A stretch of 64,000 nt of DNA from Diploscapter coronatus (lineage: Eukaryota; Nematoda; Chromadorea; Rhabditida; Rhabditidae): positions 55,141,201-55,205,200 of the forward strand of contig OZ038422.1 in assembly GCA_964036155.1 (NCBI GenBank), read 5' to 3'. Position 1 is the stretch's first letter, and every line of letters begins with the position of its first letter. The translations under genes and the position numbers were made by a program. Of the stretch, positions 11,216 through 29,119 are shown piece after piece. The notes beneath the pieces are model-generated. The model ran no database searches. It worked only from the letters and a program-made list of their open reading frames with translations, and was not told where the DNA came from.

Positions 11216-12390
11216 ATCGATCGCTGAGATGAACATATTTATTTTCAAGTGAATATTTATTTTGAAGAAATATTTTATGCCTCCGTGCACTTTATATTTT
11301 GCACCAAATTTATATTGAAAAATTTCTATCTTTTTCAAAACTCAATATTGATCTTTCTGAAGAAAATAATTTAGTTACTTCTTGGTTACTTTTGGTTTGT
11401 TTGTAACTTTTAGCCTAGAAATGTGTAGGGCAGGGCAAATATTTATGGAATTGCCTGACATTGAAAAGGTATAGAAATTGAGTGACCCCTTATTTATTTT
11501 TCCTAGCTACTTTCAAAGAATAATGAATATTCTGGCGTAGATGTTTGTGCTTCTTTCGTTTTTAACTCAAATATTTCGAGAGTACGACTCAGTTGATTCC
11601 ATTGAACAATGATCAAAAGTCGCTAGGAAAAATTTCCCTCGAAAAAATATGACAGATTAAAAAATCACGCAGGGAATACCGCTGAAAAATTCGGAGCACG
11701 TGGTAGATTGAGATGCAATCAATTCAACGAGACACTATTCAGTTTGCTAATTGAATAGTGCCTCTCTGGCGTTACCCTTCTTTCCCCCATTCAGCCTTTC
11801 AACTCTGTCTCTCTTCCCCTTTCTCCCTGTACTTCAATTTATTCTTTGATTCAAAGCTTCCCCCATCTGCAAGCCACAGGCAGTTTGACTTTTGTGCCCT
11901 TGCATTTTCGTTCATCTCCGTCCCTGTCCCTGCCATTGTCCTTTCCCTCCTCTTCCATCATTCAATCATTCATTCATTCAACCATCCTTGTTCTCACGCA
12001 TATTTGTGTTCGAGTGACGAACTGGCTGCCTGACTGTAGCTTGCATCGCTTTGCTCCAACTCCGTTTTGGCTAAAGACTACCAGAAAAAGTACTGCTTAC
12101 TACTCTATTATTCCTATCATTCTTACTATTGTATTTGGTCATGCCATTTTCTGTCTGCCACACAAGAAGTGTCCATTGTCAGGCTACAGTCTAATGAAAA
12201 TCATTTTTACTTCATTTATGTCGGACCAAACTGGCTTATAACTTATTTGTCGAAATTATTATTATTATTATTATATATTTTGGCTCGATAGGATTCCCCA
12301 TTATGTACGGGTCATAAGTCTTGGCCTTACAACTCCAGTTATTCATTGTTGAGATTGTCATTGACACTCATGTATTTGGTTTGATGAAAC

Positions 12391-12396
12391 AATAAA
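12391..12396 (+). terminator. orphan polyadenylation signal
   Basis: AATAAA with no recognised coding gene on the + strand for more than 1 kb upstream. Confidence 0.3.
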
Positions 12397-12717
12397 GTGA
12401 AACAAAAAGAAGAGAGATCAAAATCCTGTTGCTGTTCTGTGAAATAGGGGAAGTTGGTTTGAAGTCAAACATACAAACAGAGGGACTACACAAAGGGGAG
12501 AGACTCTAGTGTCAAATGCCGAATGTCGATTGATATGTCAGATGCAAACTTGTCAGGAGTAAACTTTGTTCTTTTGCCTTGTTTCCCGTTGTTTTGTCAA
12601 CACCCCTCGTCATTCTGCTGTGGCAACCCCGTGGCTCGTGTTGACTCCATTCTGTAATTCTGTAATCCAAACAGCGTTTGTCACAGGTCGTTGAATCGCA
12701 ATGCTATCTGAAAGTTT

Positions 12718-12723
12718 TTTATT
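12718..12723 (-). terminator. polyadenylation signal
   Basis: AATAAA on the minus strand, only ~16 nt beyond the stop of the Sri/Srh-type receptor. This implies a very short 3' UTR. Confidence 0.45.
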
Positions 12724-12738
12724 TGCCTATGTATTCTT

Positions 12739-14030
12739 TCATTTCTGAGGAAACTCACCTATTTTATAACGACTAAATACCATTTTTCTAAATGTTGCTT
12801 TTATAAAATCGCGATAATTACTGGTTGTTGATAATAAGACAATCGATGAAATCGATCCTTGCAACGAGAATCCAATAACCAATAAATTACCCGCTACTAA
12901 ACAATTATGCAATTTTTGAATAACTTCATTATAAAGTTGCCTTGTTCCATGAAACCTAGATAGAACGCAAATAAACCAGGCAAATGCGAAGCCAAGAAAG
13001 GAACTATTGTCTGAAATTGAAATTTCATGTCATCCAAATAGGTTGTTCAAATATTGTAACATAATGTGTGACCTGAAAATATAGAATGATCAGCAATTTC
13101 TTGTGAAATTTCGCCATTGTTCGCGAAAACTTTGACGATTTTGAGTACAAAATGCGATAATAGTCGATGGTAGTGTATAATACGCGAACAGCATTTAGTG
13201 TAACGAATATTACAATAAAAATATGCAATATTCCAAAACTGTGATAATCAATGACCAGTGCATTGCTCCTGAATAGCACACTGTATGGTCTTGCCCACTC
13301 CTAAATGTGATAATTTTGAGTTTAGAAATTCAATTTTGAATTCTAAATCCTACAACGGCTAATTCCAATCTAGCTCTGTCTTGATCTTCAGGAACTATAT
13401 AGAGGACCATGAAGATTCCAAAAACAGGAATCATTTCGAAATAGAAAATCGAGAAATAATGCTTGAATTTTGACCAGGAATGATAACAATCGTTTGGCAG
13501 AATGGCCTGATGACGATAGTGGAACAGAAGTGCAATTGTAGAGTTGCAACCTGATCAAAGCTTATGTTTCGCTTTCTTCCAAAATGGTGATATGAACTGA
13601 CTGACAAAGGCCCCAGCGCCCGCGCAGAACAGGGCCAATGCTGACAGTTGGAAGTGCACTGCCAGAGGGGACACCGCGACTCCTGCGAAGTACGGCTGAA
13701 ATGAGCGATTTGTAATTCGACTGTTTTCTGATCTGCAGTTACGAAGAATACAAGCGGTCCGCCAGCCAAGCAGGCCAAGTCATACACAGCCATGCTGACT
13801 TGCAACTGCAGCAGACAGAGTCGATAGCTCGAATTCAGGCCTGACGACTTGTACAGAATGCAGTAGATGCACACCAGGTTGAGCAGCAGTTCGGGCAAAC
13901 AAACGCTAGATAACAAACAGAAAAATGTGGAAGGATCATAGTCGATTATGGTTATGTTTGACGTTGGAATTTGAATCGAAGTAGGAATCGAAATATCAGA
14001 CGAATTGTTAGCTGCGACAACTATTGACAT
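12739..14030 (-). CDS. serpentine chemoreceptor, Sri/Srh-type 7TM protein
   Basis: Six exons (minus strand): 13743-14030, 13602-13695, 13354-13550, 13073-13300, 12977-13010 and 12739-12923; 341 aa, the usual length for this superfamily. The diagnostic block FHYRHQAILPN follows TM3, as in nematode class-I (Sri) receptors. PYFAG starts exon 2 and a YFQTIVPFL segment precedes TM6, both conserved in Sri/Srh. The N-terminus carries N-glycosylation motifs (NNSS, SNIT). The intron between exons 5 and 6 is awkward. A 52-nt GTTTAT...GAAG intron closes the frame, but its acceptor lacks a pyrimidine tract. Without an intron there the frame breaks, so a pseudogene is possible. Such receptors sit in sensory cilia and detect odorants. 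Confidence 0.74.
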
Positions 14031-14534
14031 AGTCAAGCATACAAATTTCGAAGAAAAATAGTGTCGAGAAGTTTAAACTTGAAAAGCTAACATGAGATTA
14101 TTTGCCAGGTGCAAATTGGTAATTGGATTTTTTTGCATTCATTTTAATTTATATATGTCATAAGTTACATTTAACGTATTATTCATTTTAAATTTATGAA
14201 AATTTCAATTTTAAGAATACTCATTTGCTTGAATTCGGTTATATAATAACAATCGTACAATGATTGAAAACAATTTTGGAATCAAAGTTCATGTTTAAAT
14301 ATTGAAAATTGCGAGACTTTACTAGAAATTAATTGCTGAAAGTGAAATGCAAGTGGAGTTAGAGAGATTGACATAGAAATACCCAAATGACGATCATGCA
14401 TTGAATAATTAGACAATGGCTTAAAATAAGTTAAAGAGTTTATTTGGCACTGAAATTGCAAAATCTAGACTTGTATTCATGAGGTTTGAACAATCTCATT
14501 TGATATGTATAAGAGCATATAAATTATTCTCCGT
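14031..14534. other. AT-rich spacer between two minus-strand genes
   Basis: This is the 3' flank of the secreted protein gene and the 5' flank of the Sri/Srh-type gene. It carries the AATAAA (minus) at 14439-14444 and no other recognisable element. Confidence 0.55.
14439..14444 (-). terminator. polyadenylation signal
   Basis: AATAAA on the minus strand ~92 nt beyond the stop codon at 14535-14537. Confidence 0.5.
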
Positions 14535-16224
14535 CTATGGTAGCGGTTCGGCAACTGCGGGTGTAGCCATATCAACTGCGATGAAGTAATTGACCAAATC
14601 TAAAAATAGTCCAGTCATTTTCATCTTCCTCCATCAGAGTTTTACCTTTTCGAGCCCAGAATTGTTCATCAGTTCCCCAGGGCTGTTGAGTTGCATCTTG
14701 CTGAGGTCGAATGCCTCCAGGTCCAATCAATTCAGGCGTAGTTCCAGTGCCCTGGAAGACTGGGACAGGGGTGGTTCCAGTGATGTCCCCATTCACTGTG
14801 GAGATCTGTTCCATCGTCGTCATCGTGGCTGGGGAGCTTGAGAAGGCAACTGGCTGAGTATCCGGCATTCCAGTTGGGACGATGGTTGTCGTTTCAGAAA
14901 TTGCAGGGGAAGAGTTGAAGTTTTGGATCAAATCCGAAGTAGTAGGGTCTGAAATTATACAGTTAATGAAATCGTTTAAAAATGAACTATTTCCTAGATT
15001 AAATTAAAATGGAAGTCTAGATCACTGATAACTAAAAAAATATTGAATGATTTATCATATTGACCATAAAGAATTTCATTAAAGACGCAGCTTATTGCTA
15101 CTAATTGATTTTTCAAAGCGAAAAGTTTTGTTGATTTAAAAGACTCAGCATATTTTCATGATATTATAGAGTTTAACTTTATAGGAATAGTTGTTAATGT
15201 GATTTGGTCCTTAGTTTAGAAAAATGCTCTTCTAGTAATATCATTAATTCATTCATTTTTCATTACTGTTATAATTCAAAGTCTATTCTTTGTTCATTTG
15301 AATTATATTGAATACATCAATAAAGTCGTATTTTCTCATGAAATCAAAAGTAGCTCAACCTTTAATAACTAATTCAAAATATTCTAAGGTTTACTCACCG
15401 ACTGCAATGGCAGCAGAAGTGGAAGTTTCGGGGGTTTGTCTCTTCCTTCTGGCTGGAAGGGCTTCGACAGTTTGTGCGTTGAAGGGAGCCAGAGTGGACT
15501 CTGAGGGGAAGACTGGGGATGATTCTGTCGGCTGGATGGCCACCGATGGGGTGGCGGTCTATAAGTTTAAATAATATAATATCAAAATTTTGTATATTCT
15601 AAAGCAATTTTAGGCAACCGATAAATAGACATACCTGCAAATCGGCAACATTAGCTGACGATGTTTCACTTGCTACTGTGGATTGAACTGTGGAGATATC
15701 CTAAAAATGTGTTGAATATGAAACAGTTTCAAGATACTATTCAAGTACCGTTGCGGTTGAAGTGACTCCAGTAGCAGCCGTTGCGGTTGAAGTGAACTCA
15801 GTAGCAGTTTGTGAAGGAATAAGAGGGGCCTAAGAATAGGCACATTTTGAATGATTATAATTAGTTATTTATCATACGAGAGTGGATCCTTCAATCGGTC
15901 CAATTGTCGGTTGATTAGGCTGAATTTGTGGTTGATTCGTTGCGGATCCACTCGAAACTGCCCCGGGGGCAGCCTTGCTGATGGCTTTCTTCAAGGCCTC
16001 CAGCATCTGATCATTGTTCACTTCGCCTGCAATCACAATCAACTTCATCTCGAGCCATTGCGCTATGCAAATGCACCTCCTAAATTGGCCCAATCCCAAA
16101 TCTGATGGCCGTCGTATTTGACGGTCACACTGCCAGAATACTGCATGTTGTCCCAATCGGGACCGAGGGGGGCTTGCAGACTCGAGGCGACGAGCAGAAC
16201 AGAGGCACACAACACACGGAGCAT
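14535..16224 (-). CDS. secreted Ser/Thr/Pro-rich protein with internal furin-type site
   Basis: Seven exons (minus strand): 16077-16224, 15878-16026, 15749-15829, 15635-15700, 15399-15558, 14646-14948 and 14535-14599; 323 aa, phases closing. A clear signal peptide (MLRVLCASVLLVASSLQA) is followed by a short globular-looking start (VTVKYDGHQIWDWANLGG). The rest is low-complexity, rich in Thr, Ser, Pro and Gln, as in mucin-like or cuticle-associated secreted proteins. The motif LPARRKRQTP in exon 5 looks like a proprotein-convertase site and would split the chain in two. Exon 3 holds a duplicated nonapeptide-like unit ending TSTAT. The ATG follows directly after a TTTCAG, so the mRNA may be trans-spliced. 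The family is not recognised. Confidence 0.66.
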
Positions 16225-17526
16225 CTGAAACCGAATAAGGGATTAGAATGAGGCTATAAATAGAGGGCGGCGTGCGGAACGAGGATGGCCGGCAACTGTA
16301 ATGCCACAACTGAGGACAGGCTTGATTCTGGGAGGCAAGCAGAAAGACTCTCTGCTTTTTATACAAGAGCAGGCTCAGTTCAAACATGAGAAATGTAGTG
16401 GAGAGCTAGAGAAGTGAGAGAACGATGGTGGGCAATAGAGACAGGGAAGCAGAGAGCGAATAAGAATCTGCGAAAAAACAGAATGACAACTGTAGATGAA
16501 GACTGACATATTTGACATGGCTCAAAGACAAACTAACACGAAAATAGAATCAGTAACAGATGGTGCACGGGCTGTTGAGCTGTGACACGTCGCACAGGCA
16601 GAGGGTTTTCCCTGGACTGTCATTGCCAAGAACAAACAAAACCATTTGAGTCAAACTCGACACTTCCCGATTCCTATGTTTGTTTGCCCCTATGCTCATA
16701 CAACTCTATTTTCCTATAGAGTTTAGTTAATTAACAATACACCGATAGTGTCAAATATCCCTCGTGCTCTGACTGTTTTGCCTGTTGACTTTTCGAAATG
16801 ATGCATTCCTGACTCACTCACGAAGTCCCGTTTTGAACTGTTACAAACAATTTCTTATAATTTGCAAATAAACAAAAACAACTTTATTTAATTAATGAAT
16901 GTCGTATTAGTCATGAGTCATGTTGTGCTTTGATATACTGTAGTTAAGTTAAATTATTGTATCACGATGATAGATATCTATAGTTTGATGAGCTTATTGT
17001 ACATATGGCAACGATTGCTGTCATCCGACGTGAAGCACGAAACTCGTTATGGCTGGAGTGAATGCCACTCCACACATTATTCCTGCAATTTTATTTTTAT
17101 TATAAGGCTATCTGAGTGCACTGTGAACATAATATATCATTAAATATTCTAGAGATCTTTAGGAGTTTTAGAATTAACCTTGAAACGCGAACTCAATTGA
17201 ACCCACTAGAAAATTCACGTTAGAGTTTATTCTTAAAATACAGAAATGAACAAAAGTTTTGAACGGTCCATGATGTTTGGTCTGATTTGTTCGTTCATTT
17301 ATGTCAAACGTTATGCACAAAACTGAATTCTCCTGAGATGCTGCTCACCGTATCACAATACTTTGTAAAGTTTCATAAATAACAGAATCATATGCAGATA
17401 AATAAAGAAGACAAGAAATCATACATGGTCCGAACTTTTTCGCGCCATTGAAAATATCATATACAGAGCGATTGATTTTCTAGCCGGAAAAAGTCAGTTT
17501 AAGATGAGTTCAAAACTTTTATCAAC
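16225..17526. other. gene-free spacer
   Basis: Left third (to ~16500): purine-rich on the + strand, the 5' flank of the secreted protein gene. The remainder is AT-rich 3' flank of the nucleoside transporter; a TTTATT (minus-strand AATAAA) lies near 17226-17231. Nothing coding is seen. Confidence 0.5.
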
Positions 17527-20500
17527 TTATAAAATCCCTGATACTCTTGCATGACGTTTCATACTCATAATAGTTGTCGTATAGATATAACTGAGCATAC
17601 CTCCAACCAAAGCTAATGCAGAAGCCTGCCCCGTAAATTTGGAGAGTCTTGGAGGGACGACGCGAGGCGCATACATCATTCCCAGTGAGGAGAAGTAGCC
17701 GCTCGTGAAGGCCATGATGGTATTGCCGAAGAAGAAAATCCATTCGTTTTTGTATAAAATAGGTAGGGCACGTGTAGTACAGCCTGTTGGGATGTAGTTG
17801 GAAAAGGCAAAGAAGGGAATGAAGATGATTCGAATCAGACAGGGAATGATTAGCAGGGATGGGCCTGGCTGAAATTATGGGAAATCTGATGAAGTACAAC
17901 TTTTGATTATTAAAAAATATGTAAGCGAACCATGATAAACTAATAAAATTTACTACTTACAAATTGTATGTAACTGGCTGCTGTCGAACCTAGTGCGGCG
18001 AAAAAGTTGAAATTGAGAAAAACTTCGACCCCATAGAAGATATCAGGGTCTAAACATTTCTACTTATAAAAATTGCATGAGATCTACAACATGTTGGTCA
18101 AATTTCATAAATAATCGCGAGACTGAATGATTTCAGCTAGTAATCAGCAATATGACTAACTTTTGATTACGGAACTCCAATTTCCGTTATGATCTGTTGG
18201 GTTAAAACCAACTAGGATAGTTGGGAAGCAGCTGAGAGTGACGAAGAAAACAAGCCATACAGATAACAATTGAAGATAACTCTAAAATAATATAGATATT
18301 GAAGAATAAGCTGGACTACTCACATGTTTGATTGCCTCGAGGAATCCCCTCAAAAATTCTTTGATGTTCTCACCCAGACTTAACTTCGGCTGTCCGACGC
18401 TTCGCATTTCTCTGATTCGATTTCCCTTCTCCACATAATGAGTATAGAACGGCTGAAGAATTTTGATCGATAAAATAAAAGTGCATGGGGTATTATTTGG
18501 TCTGAAAATCTGAGGTGTGCAATGCAGTGTATGGGCTATTTCTTAGTGAATTAGAAAGAAAAAAGAAATAAAACTAATGAACGAGATTTTGACCTAAACT
18601 CATTATTTTTCTCCCTATATTTTTATCACCAGATTTTCGGACTCAACAATATATAAGATTTTCAATAATTATTTTCACCAGCAAACAAGAACATAATTGT
18701 CATTTGAAAATTACAAACTTACATTTGCTCTGACCAATATTAATGAAATGAAGCACATAGCCAGAACTGCAAGAGATATGGAAAAATAGATGATAGCCAC
18801 GGTTTGGGGACTGTTCTCGAATGCTGAAATTAACAAAAAAATAATCTCTTTTGTGATACAAGATTGATCCTCATAAATTACATATTAAAATCAGCATGGA
18901 AAACCTAGAAAAGTAATGCAGATATTATTTTGGCTTCGATTATTTTCATAGTTCATTCAATTTGGCAATGGTTCAATAGTACAAGTAACTTGAACACATC
19001 ATGAGCTATTTCGCTGATCAGATAACACAGGGAAATATTTACCTAACGTGGCCATGATCGACAGCAATGCAGTGAACGTTCCACAGATATTAGAGCCAAC
19101 CACCAGAGCATTCGTATACTGCGCTGGGAAATCGGCAAATAATCCAAACGTTGAGTTCGAAAAAATCATCATATAATATAAGTTCAAAATTAACCAACTC
19201 AACCTGATAAAGGCCATTGCTTCCGTTCATGGCCATAATTATTATCAAATTCACGATGTAGAACCAATTTAGTGCTAAATAAAATGATGTTTCGTGTTTT
19301 TTCGTAATATTCCAATTAACTAACCGCCAGGAGAAGGTTGTACAAAAATGGCGAATGCAAGAATGATACATACAAGAAAACAGTTGAACAGAAGTGGAGC
19401 CATTATACGATACATCAAAGGACCTCTGAATGTCAATCTGTATAATCATAATTTAGACATTATTGATTTCTCTTCGATTATTGTATTACAATTTTTAGAC
19501 TACTAGAAATATATTCATAGCATCAGTAAATTAGCATGAAATATTGCGTACTTTATATCAAAATGGATCTAGAGTTATCTACCAAAAATCTTACCTGATG
19601 ATATTGAAGATATTGAGCAAAGAGACGATAAAATTAGGGACTTGAGAAGTGATGCCCAGAGAAGCCATGAAACTGTTCGCGTAATGTGTCGATGTTCCAT
19701 TTTCCGTAAACCAGTACTTCACATAATATTGCGGTGCAATTGTGATGAACATATTCCATGGCTGAAATTGTCAAACTTCCTCATAATTGATTTATCTCAT
19801 GATCGATATTCTTTCTAAAAGGTGCACATTTTAATCCCAGAAAATTGTTAGAAAAAATTCTGCTTTCGACTTCAAAGTCTTTATTTTAATCCATCCCTAT
19901 TGCTGATGTTATATCGAATTTTATGAAATATAAGAAAATACATACTAAAAGCGTTCCAATTCCATTCAGAAGCACTACTAAGTAGACGAATCGTAGCTGA
20001 AATAATTCATGTTTCAAGTTATTTGTGAGATCTCTCAAAGACTAATAATCATGTGTTGATTTATGACCCTCTGCTTACATTTGCTCCCTGATTGTCATTG
20101 TTACATTTTAACTTTGTCTCGTCTGCTCGTGATAACCGATCTTTCGAATAGTTTTGGTTTTTATCGGCACAGGCTCCGTAATCTCGAACCGAGTGCGAGC
20201 AGATAGGGGAATTAGCCGAGGCATTCATCCGAGAAGGACAGGACAAAGGGAATTATCAGGGCAGAGTCATTTCGAGAGGATTTGTCATCTCCAAACAAGG
20301 GGTGTGTGTGAAAATGATGAATTCAGCAAGAAATAATAGAAATTAGAGAAGAAATGAAAGCAGAAATGGGAGAATGCGGGATGGAGTGATTGATTGTGAG
20401 ATAAGACTAAAGACGAACCGACAGCTCAAGGCGTCAGGCACAAAACCATTTGCATTGCAGACACGTTGCTGCGAGAAAGTATGATAAGCAATCACTAGCA

Positions 20501-20921
20501 CTAGTAGACTAATGAAAATTTATGGGAAAAAAGTTCATGAAATATTGATGACTTTTTTTTATCGAGTTTGAAGCAAACTAAGCGTTACTGTAGCTGTGTA
20601 ATATTTTAGAATGTTGATCTTGCGCTCTCGATGACAATCTAGTTCAAAGGGTTATTAGTTCTTGATGAGTTTTGAATTATTTTTCTAAATGTCAATAATA
20701 ATTCAATGACTTACCGTATCATTAGGCGCAGGCGGCCCATCATCCTCAGTTTCTTTGTCAACAAGATCGCTGTGCGATGCGAGATCCGAAGAGCAGACAG
20801 AGTGAGAACAGGAAGAGTGGGGCTTCTCCGCATGACAGGGACTGGACGAGGATGGCCGCATCACTTCGTCCCCACAGTCCTCATGGTCATCCCAACTCAT
20901 CCCATTCTTCCCATTGCCCAT
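17527..20921 (-). CDS. equilibrative nucleoside transporter (SLC29/ENT family)
   Basis: Eleven exons (minus strand): 20715-20921, 19946-19996, 19595-19761, 19325-19437, 19204-19274, 19043-19157, 18723-18823, 18324-18452, 18161-18281, 17961-18049 and 17527-17868; 501 aa. ENT hallmarks are present in order: LLNGIGTLLPWNMFIT in TM1, QNSTFGLFADFPAQYTNAL around TM4-5, a charged loop before TM7, GYFSSLGMMYAPRVVPP in TM10 and LALVGGMLSY near the end. ENTs move nucleosides across membranes by facilitated diffusion. A ~69-aa acidic/Ser-rich N-terminus precedes TM1. All introns are GT-AG except one: to give the conserved YQ-NSTFGL join, the 46-nt intron 19158-19203 must end in TTTTTTCG rather than AG. 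That is either a non-canonical acceptor or a one-base assembly deletion. A start at the ATG ending at 20921 is preferred because no in-frame ATG lies upstream. Confidence 0.93.
19158..19203 (-). other. intron with a non-AG (CG) 3' end in the ENT gene
   Basis: The donor is CAG|GTTGAG. The intron's last bases on the minus strand are GATTTTTTCG, and the next exon starts AACTCAACGTTT. Family conservation fixes this boundary. The nearest AG (in GATTTCCCAG) would remove conserved residues and shift the frame. Confidence 0.6.
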
Positions 20922-22155
20922 CCTCCTCTGTCCTCTAGGCAATCAATTCTAAACTGTCAATGGGGGTGGAGTCCAAAAAGAGACGGAAGAGTTCATCGAA
21001 TTCGAATCGCAAAGAAACAGTACTATTGTATTGGCTTGCAATGTGCCCATTACTTCTATTCCTCTAGTAGATACTTATGTACATAAGAGTAAGAGGTTCT
21101 CGAATGCACATGAGTTGGGAAAAGTGCTTATGAACCAACGAGTCTAAGAAGTGAAGAAATGAATAAATTGTCACAAGTTCACTATTTTTCGAGAAAAAAG
21201 GAATTGGCAATCGAACACCTCAGGTAAATTTGTCCATGTGGAAGGCACCGAACAGATGTATAATATTATATAAAGATCATTAGGGTTAGATATCTAGTAT
21301 TACTCTCTTATCTAGAATAAAACAATGAGATACTGTAAATTAAATAAAAATGGTATGAAACGAAACATATGCTCAAAATTTCAATCGCGTAAAATATGAA
21401 GTGTCATTTTTCGAATAAATGACAATTATTCAAGTGATAAAGTTGAGTAAGAACGTCAGAATGAACAAGAAATGAATCGGGTACCTTTTTCCAAGTGAGG
21501 CCGTGAGCAGCTTGATAATCAGGAGAGGGGAAAGAACAATGGAATCAGAGAACCGGGGAAAGATAACAGTAAAAGGAAAATGGGAGGAAAGGGATGATAC
21601 TGGCGGAGGGGAATGCTGAAATTGCAGAAGATGAGAAGATGATGGAGGAATTAGCATTACGGAAGAAGAGATGAGAAAAGGAGGTGATTAAAATAAATAG
21701 AGAGTAACAAATGCGAGAAAGAGAATTAGCACGTGGAGCAGTGGATAGGCAGCTCAGGCAGAGCAGGGCAAGCATTTAAACCTAAACCTAAACTCAAACA
21801 GTTTATTCTTCAAACTCAAATTCATCAAATTAGCCCCTTCTTCTCATCGAAAAATTCAAACAGTTGAACGATAAAATAGTAGTTGTTGGTTTTTGAGACA
21901 CTGATGAAGGAATGTCATCAACGTCTAGCCATAAATTACATCAAAGAAAAAAACGTTAGACGAACTTGTCAGAACGTTAGAAATTGTTAATGGTACAAGA
22001 AGTAAAGAGATGATGATAGTGAATATGCCCGTTTTGTGTCGTAAATCGTAAATCGTAAATCGCGAACGTTGCAGTTATTGAATTAGAGGTTACTCTGTTG
22101 AATGTTAATTCACAGGGCAGAGTGCACAGGAGTGCGGCTGTAGGGAGGAAGGAAG
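20922..22155. other. spacer between ENT 5' end and MCM2 3' end
   Basis: This holds a purine-rich + strand tract (pyrimidine-rich on the sense strand of ENT) at about 21430-21780, an AATAAA (minus) at 21802-21807 and a short tandem repeat, three copies of CGTAAAT, near 22040-22060. I searched it on the minus strand for the missing MCM2 C-terminal exon and found none. Confidence 0.5.
21802..21807 (-). terminator. candidate polyadenylation signal for MCM2
   Basis: AATAAA on the minus strand ~350 nt beyond the MCM2 stop. Confidence 0.35.
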
Positions 22156-28581
<6,426 letters not shown>

Positions 28582-29119
28582 GCTTAAAGAATAGTTTGAG
28601 ACGGCTAAAAATAAAAATAAAAAAGCGAACTTTCAATTGAAATCGAGAGAAGCAATTGAGCGAAACGAAAATGCGGGAAAACGAGATGGAATTTCAAACG
28701 CACAAGTTGGCGCGCAAATTGGCAGAGATGAATGGTGCGGCGAGTGAGAGATAGAATTGTAGTGTCAATCGATTTTTCCTACTTTTTATACGCTTTTCTC
28801 CGATTTTTTATTTCATTGTCGTACACTTTTCGAAATGAATAAATTTATTGATAATTTCTGAAATTCAACAAAGTGGCTAGAAATAATAAGGTGAATGAGA
28901 TTGCATGGAAACTTGTACAATGTCAGTTATGCATTTGTAAAGTGAGAACAACAATACTTTTATTTGAGCCAGATTTGAAGTGAAATGATAAATGCGATGA
29001 ATTTAAATAAATTCTGAGATTTAATTTCATCTTGGTGGTTTTTTCTCATCCCAAGCTTGCACTGGTTTTTCGACATCTCCAATTGGTGATGGATAGCTCT
29101 GAATATTTGAACTTTACTT
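28582..29119. other. spacer between Ig-EGF gene and MCM2
   Basis: Both flanking genes are on the minus strand. AATAAA (minus) at 28959-28964 fits the upstream Ig-EGF gene. The ~380 nt from there to the MCM2 ATG are GA-rich on the + strand near the ATG. An operon is possible but not shown. Confidence 0.45.
28959..28964 (-). terminator. polyadenylation signal
   Basis: AATAAA on the minus strand 156 nt beyond the Ig-EGF gene stop. Confidence 0.5.

Larger units (their letters stand above)
11216..12738. other. intergenic region with a C/T-rich island and an orphan polyA signal
   Basis: No coding gene is supportable. The + strand is pyrimidine-rich at about 11760-12060, followed by an (ATT)n run near 12258 and an AATAAA at 12391-12396. 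That is the layout of a + transcript without a convincing ORF. The remainder is AT-rich. Confidence 0.45.

Noticed and set aside
13431..14030. Continuous ~200-codon ORF in the Sri/Srh-type gene
   Set aside because: After 13743 the long frame is the wrong one. The spliced frame yields PYFAG and FHYRHQAILP, which are conserved.
17522..17899. 125-codon alternative-frame ORF over the last ENT exon
   Set aside because: The overlapping frame encodes the canonical ENT motif GYFSSLGMMYAPR and ends at a proper stop; this one is a shadow.
20061..20246. 61-codon minus-strand ORF between ENT exons 1 and 2
   Set aside because: No acceptor/donor pair gives compatible phase, and the residues do not extend the ENT N-terminus sensibly.
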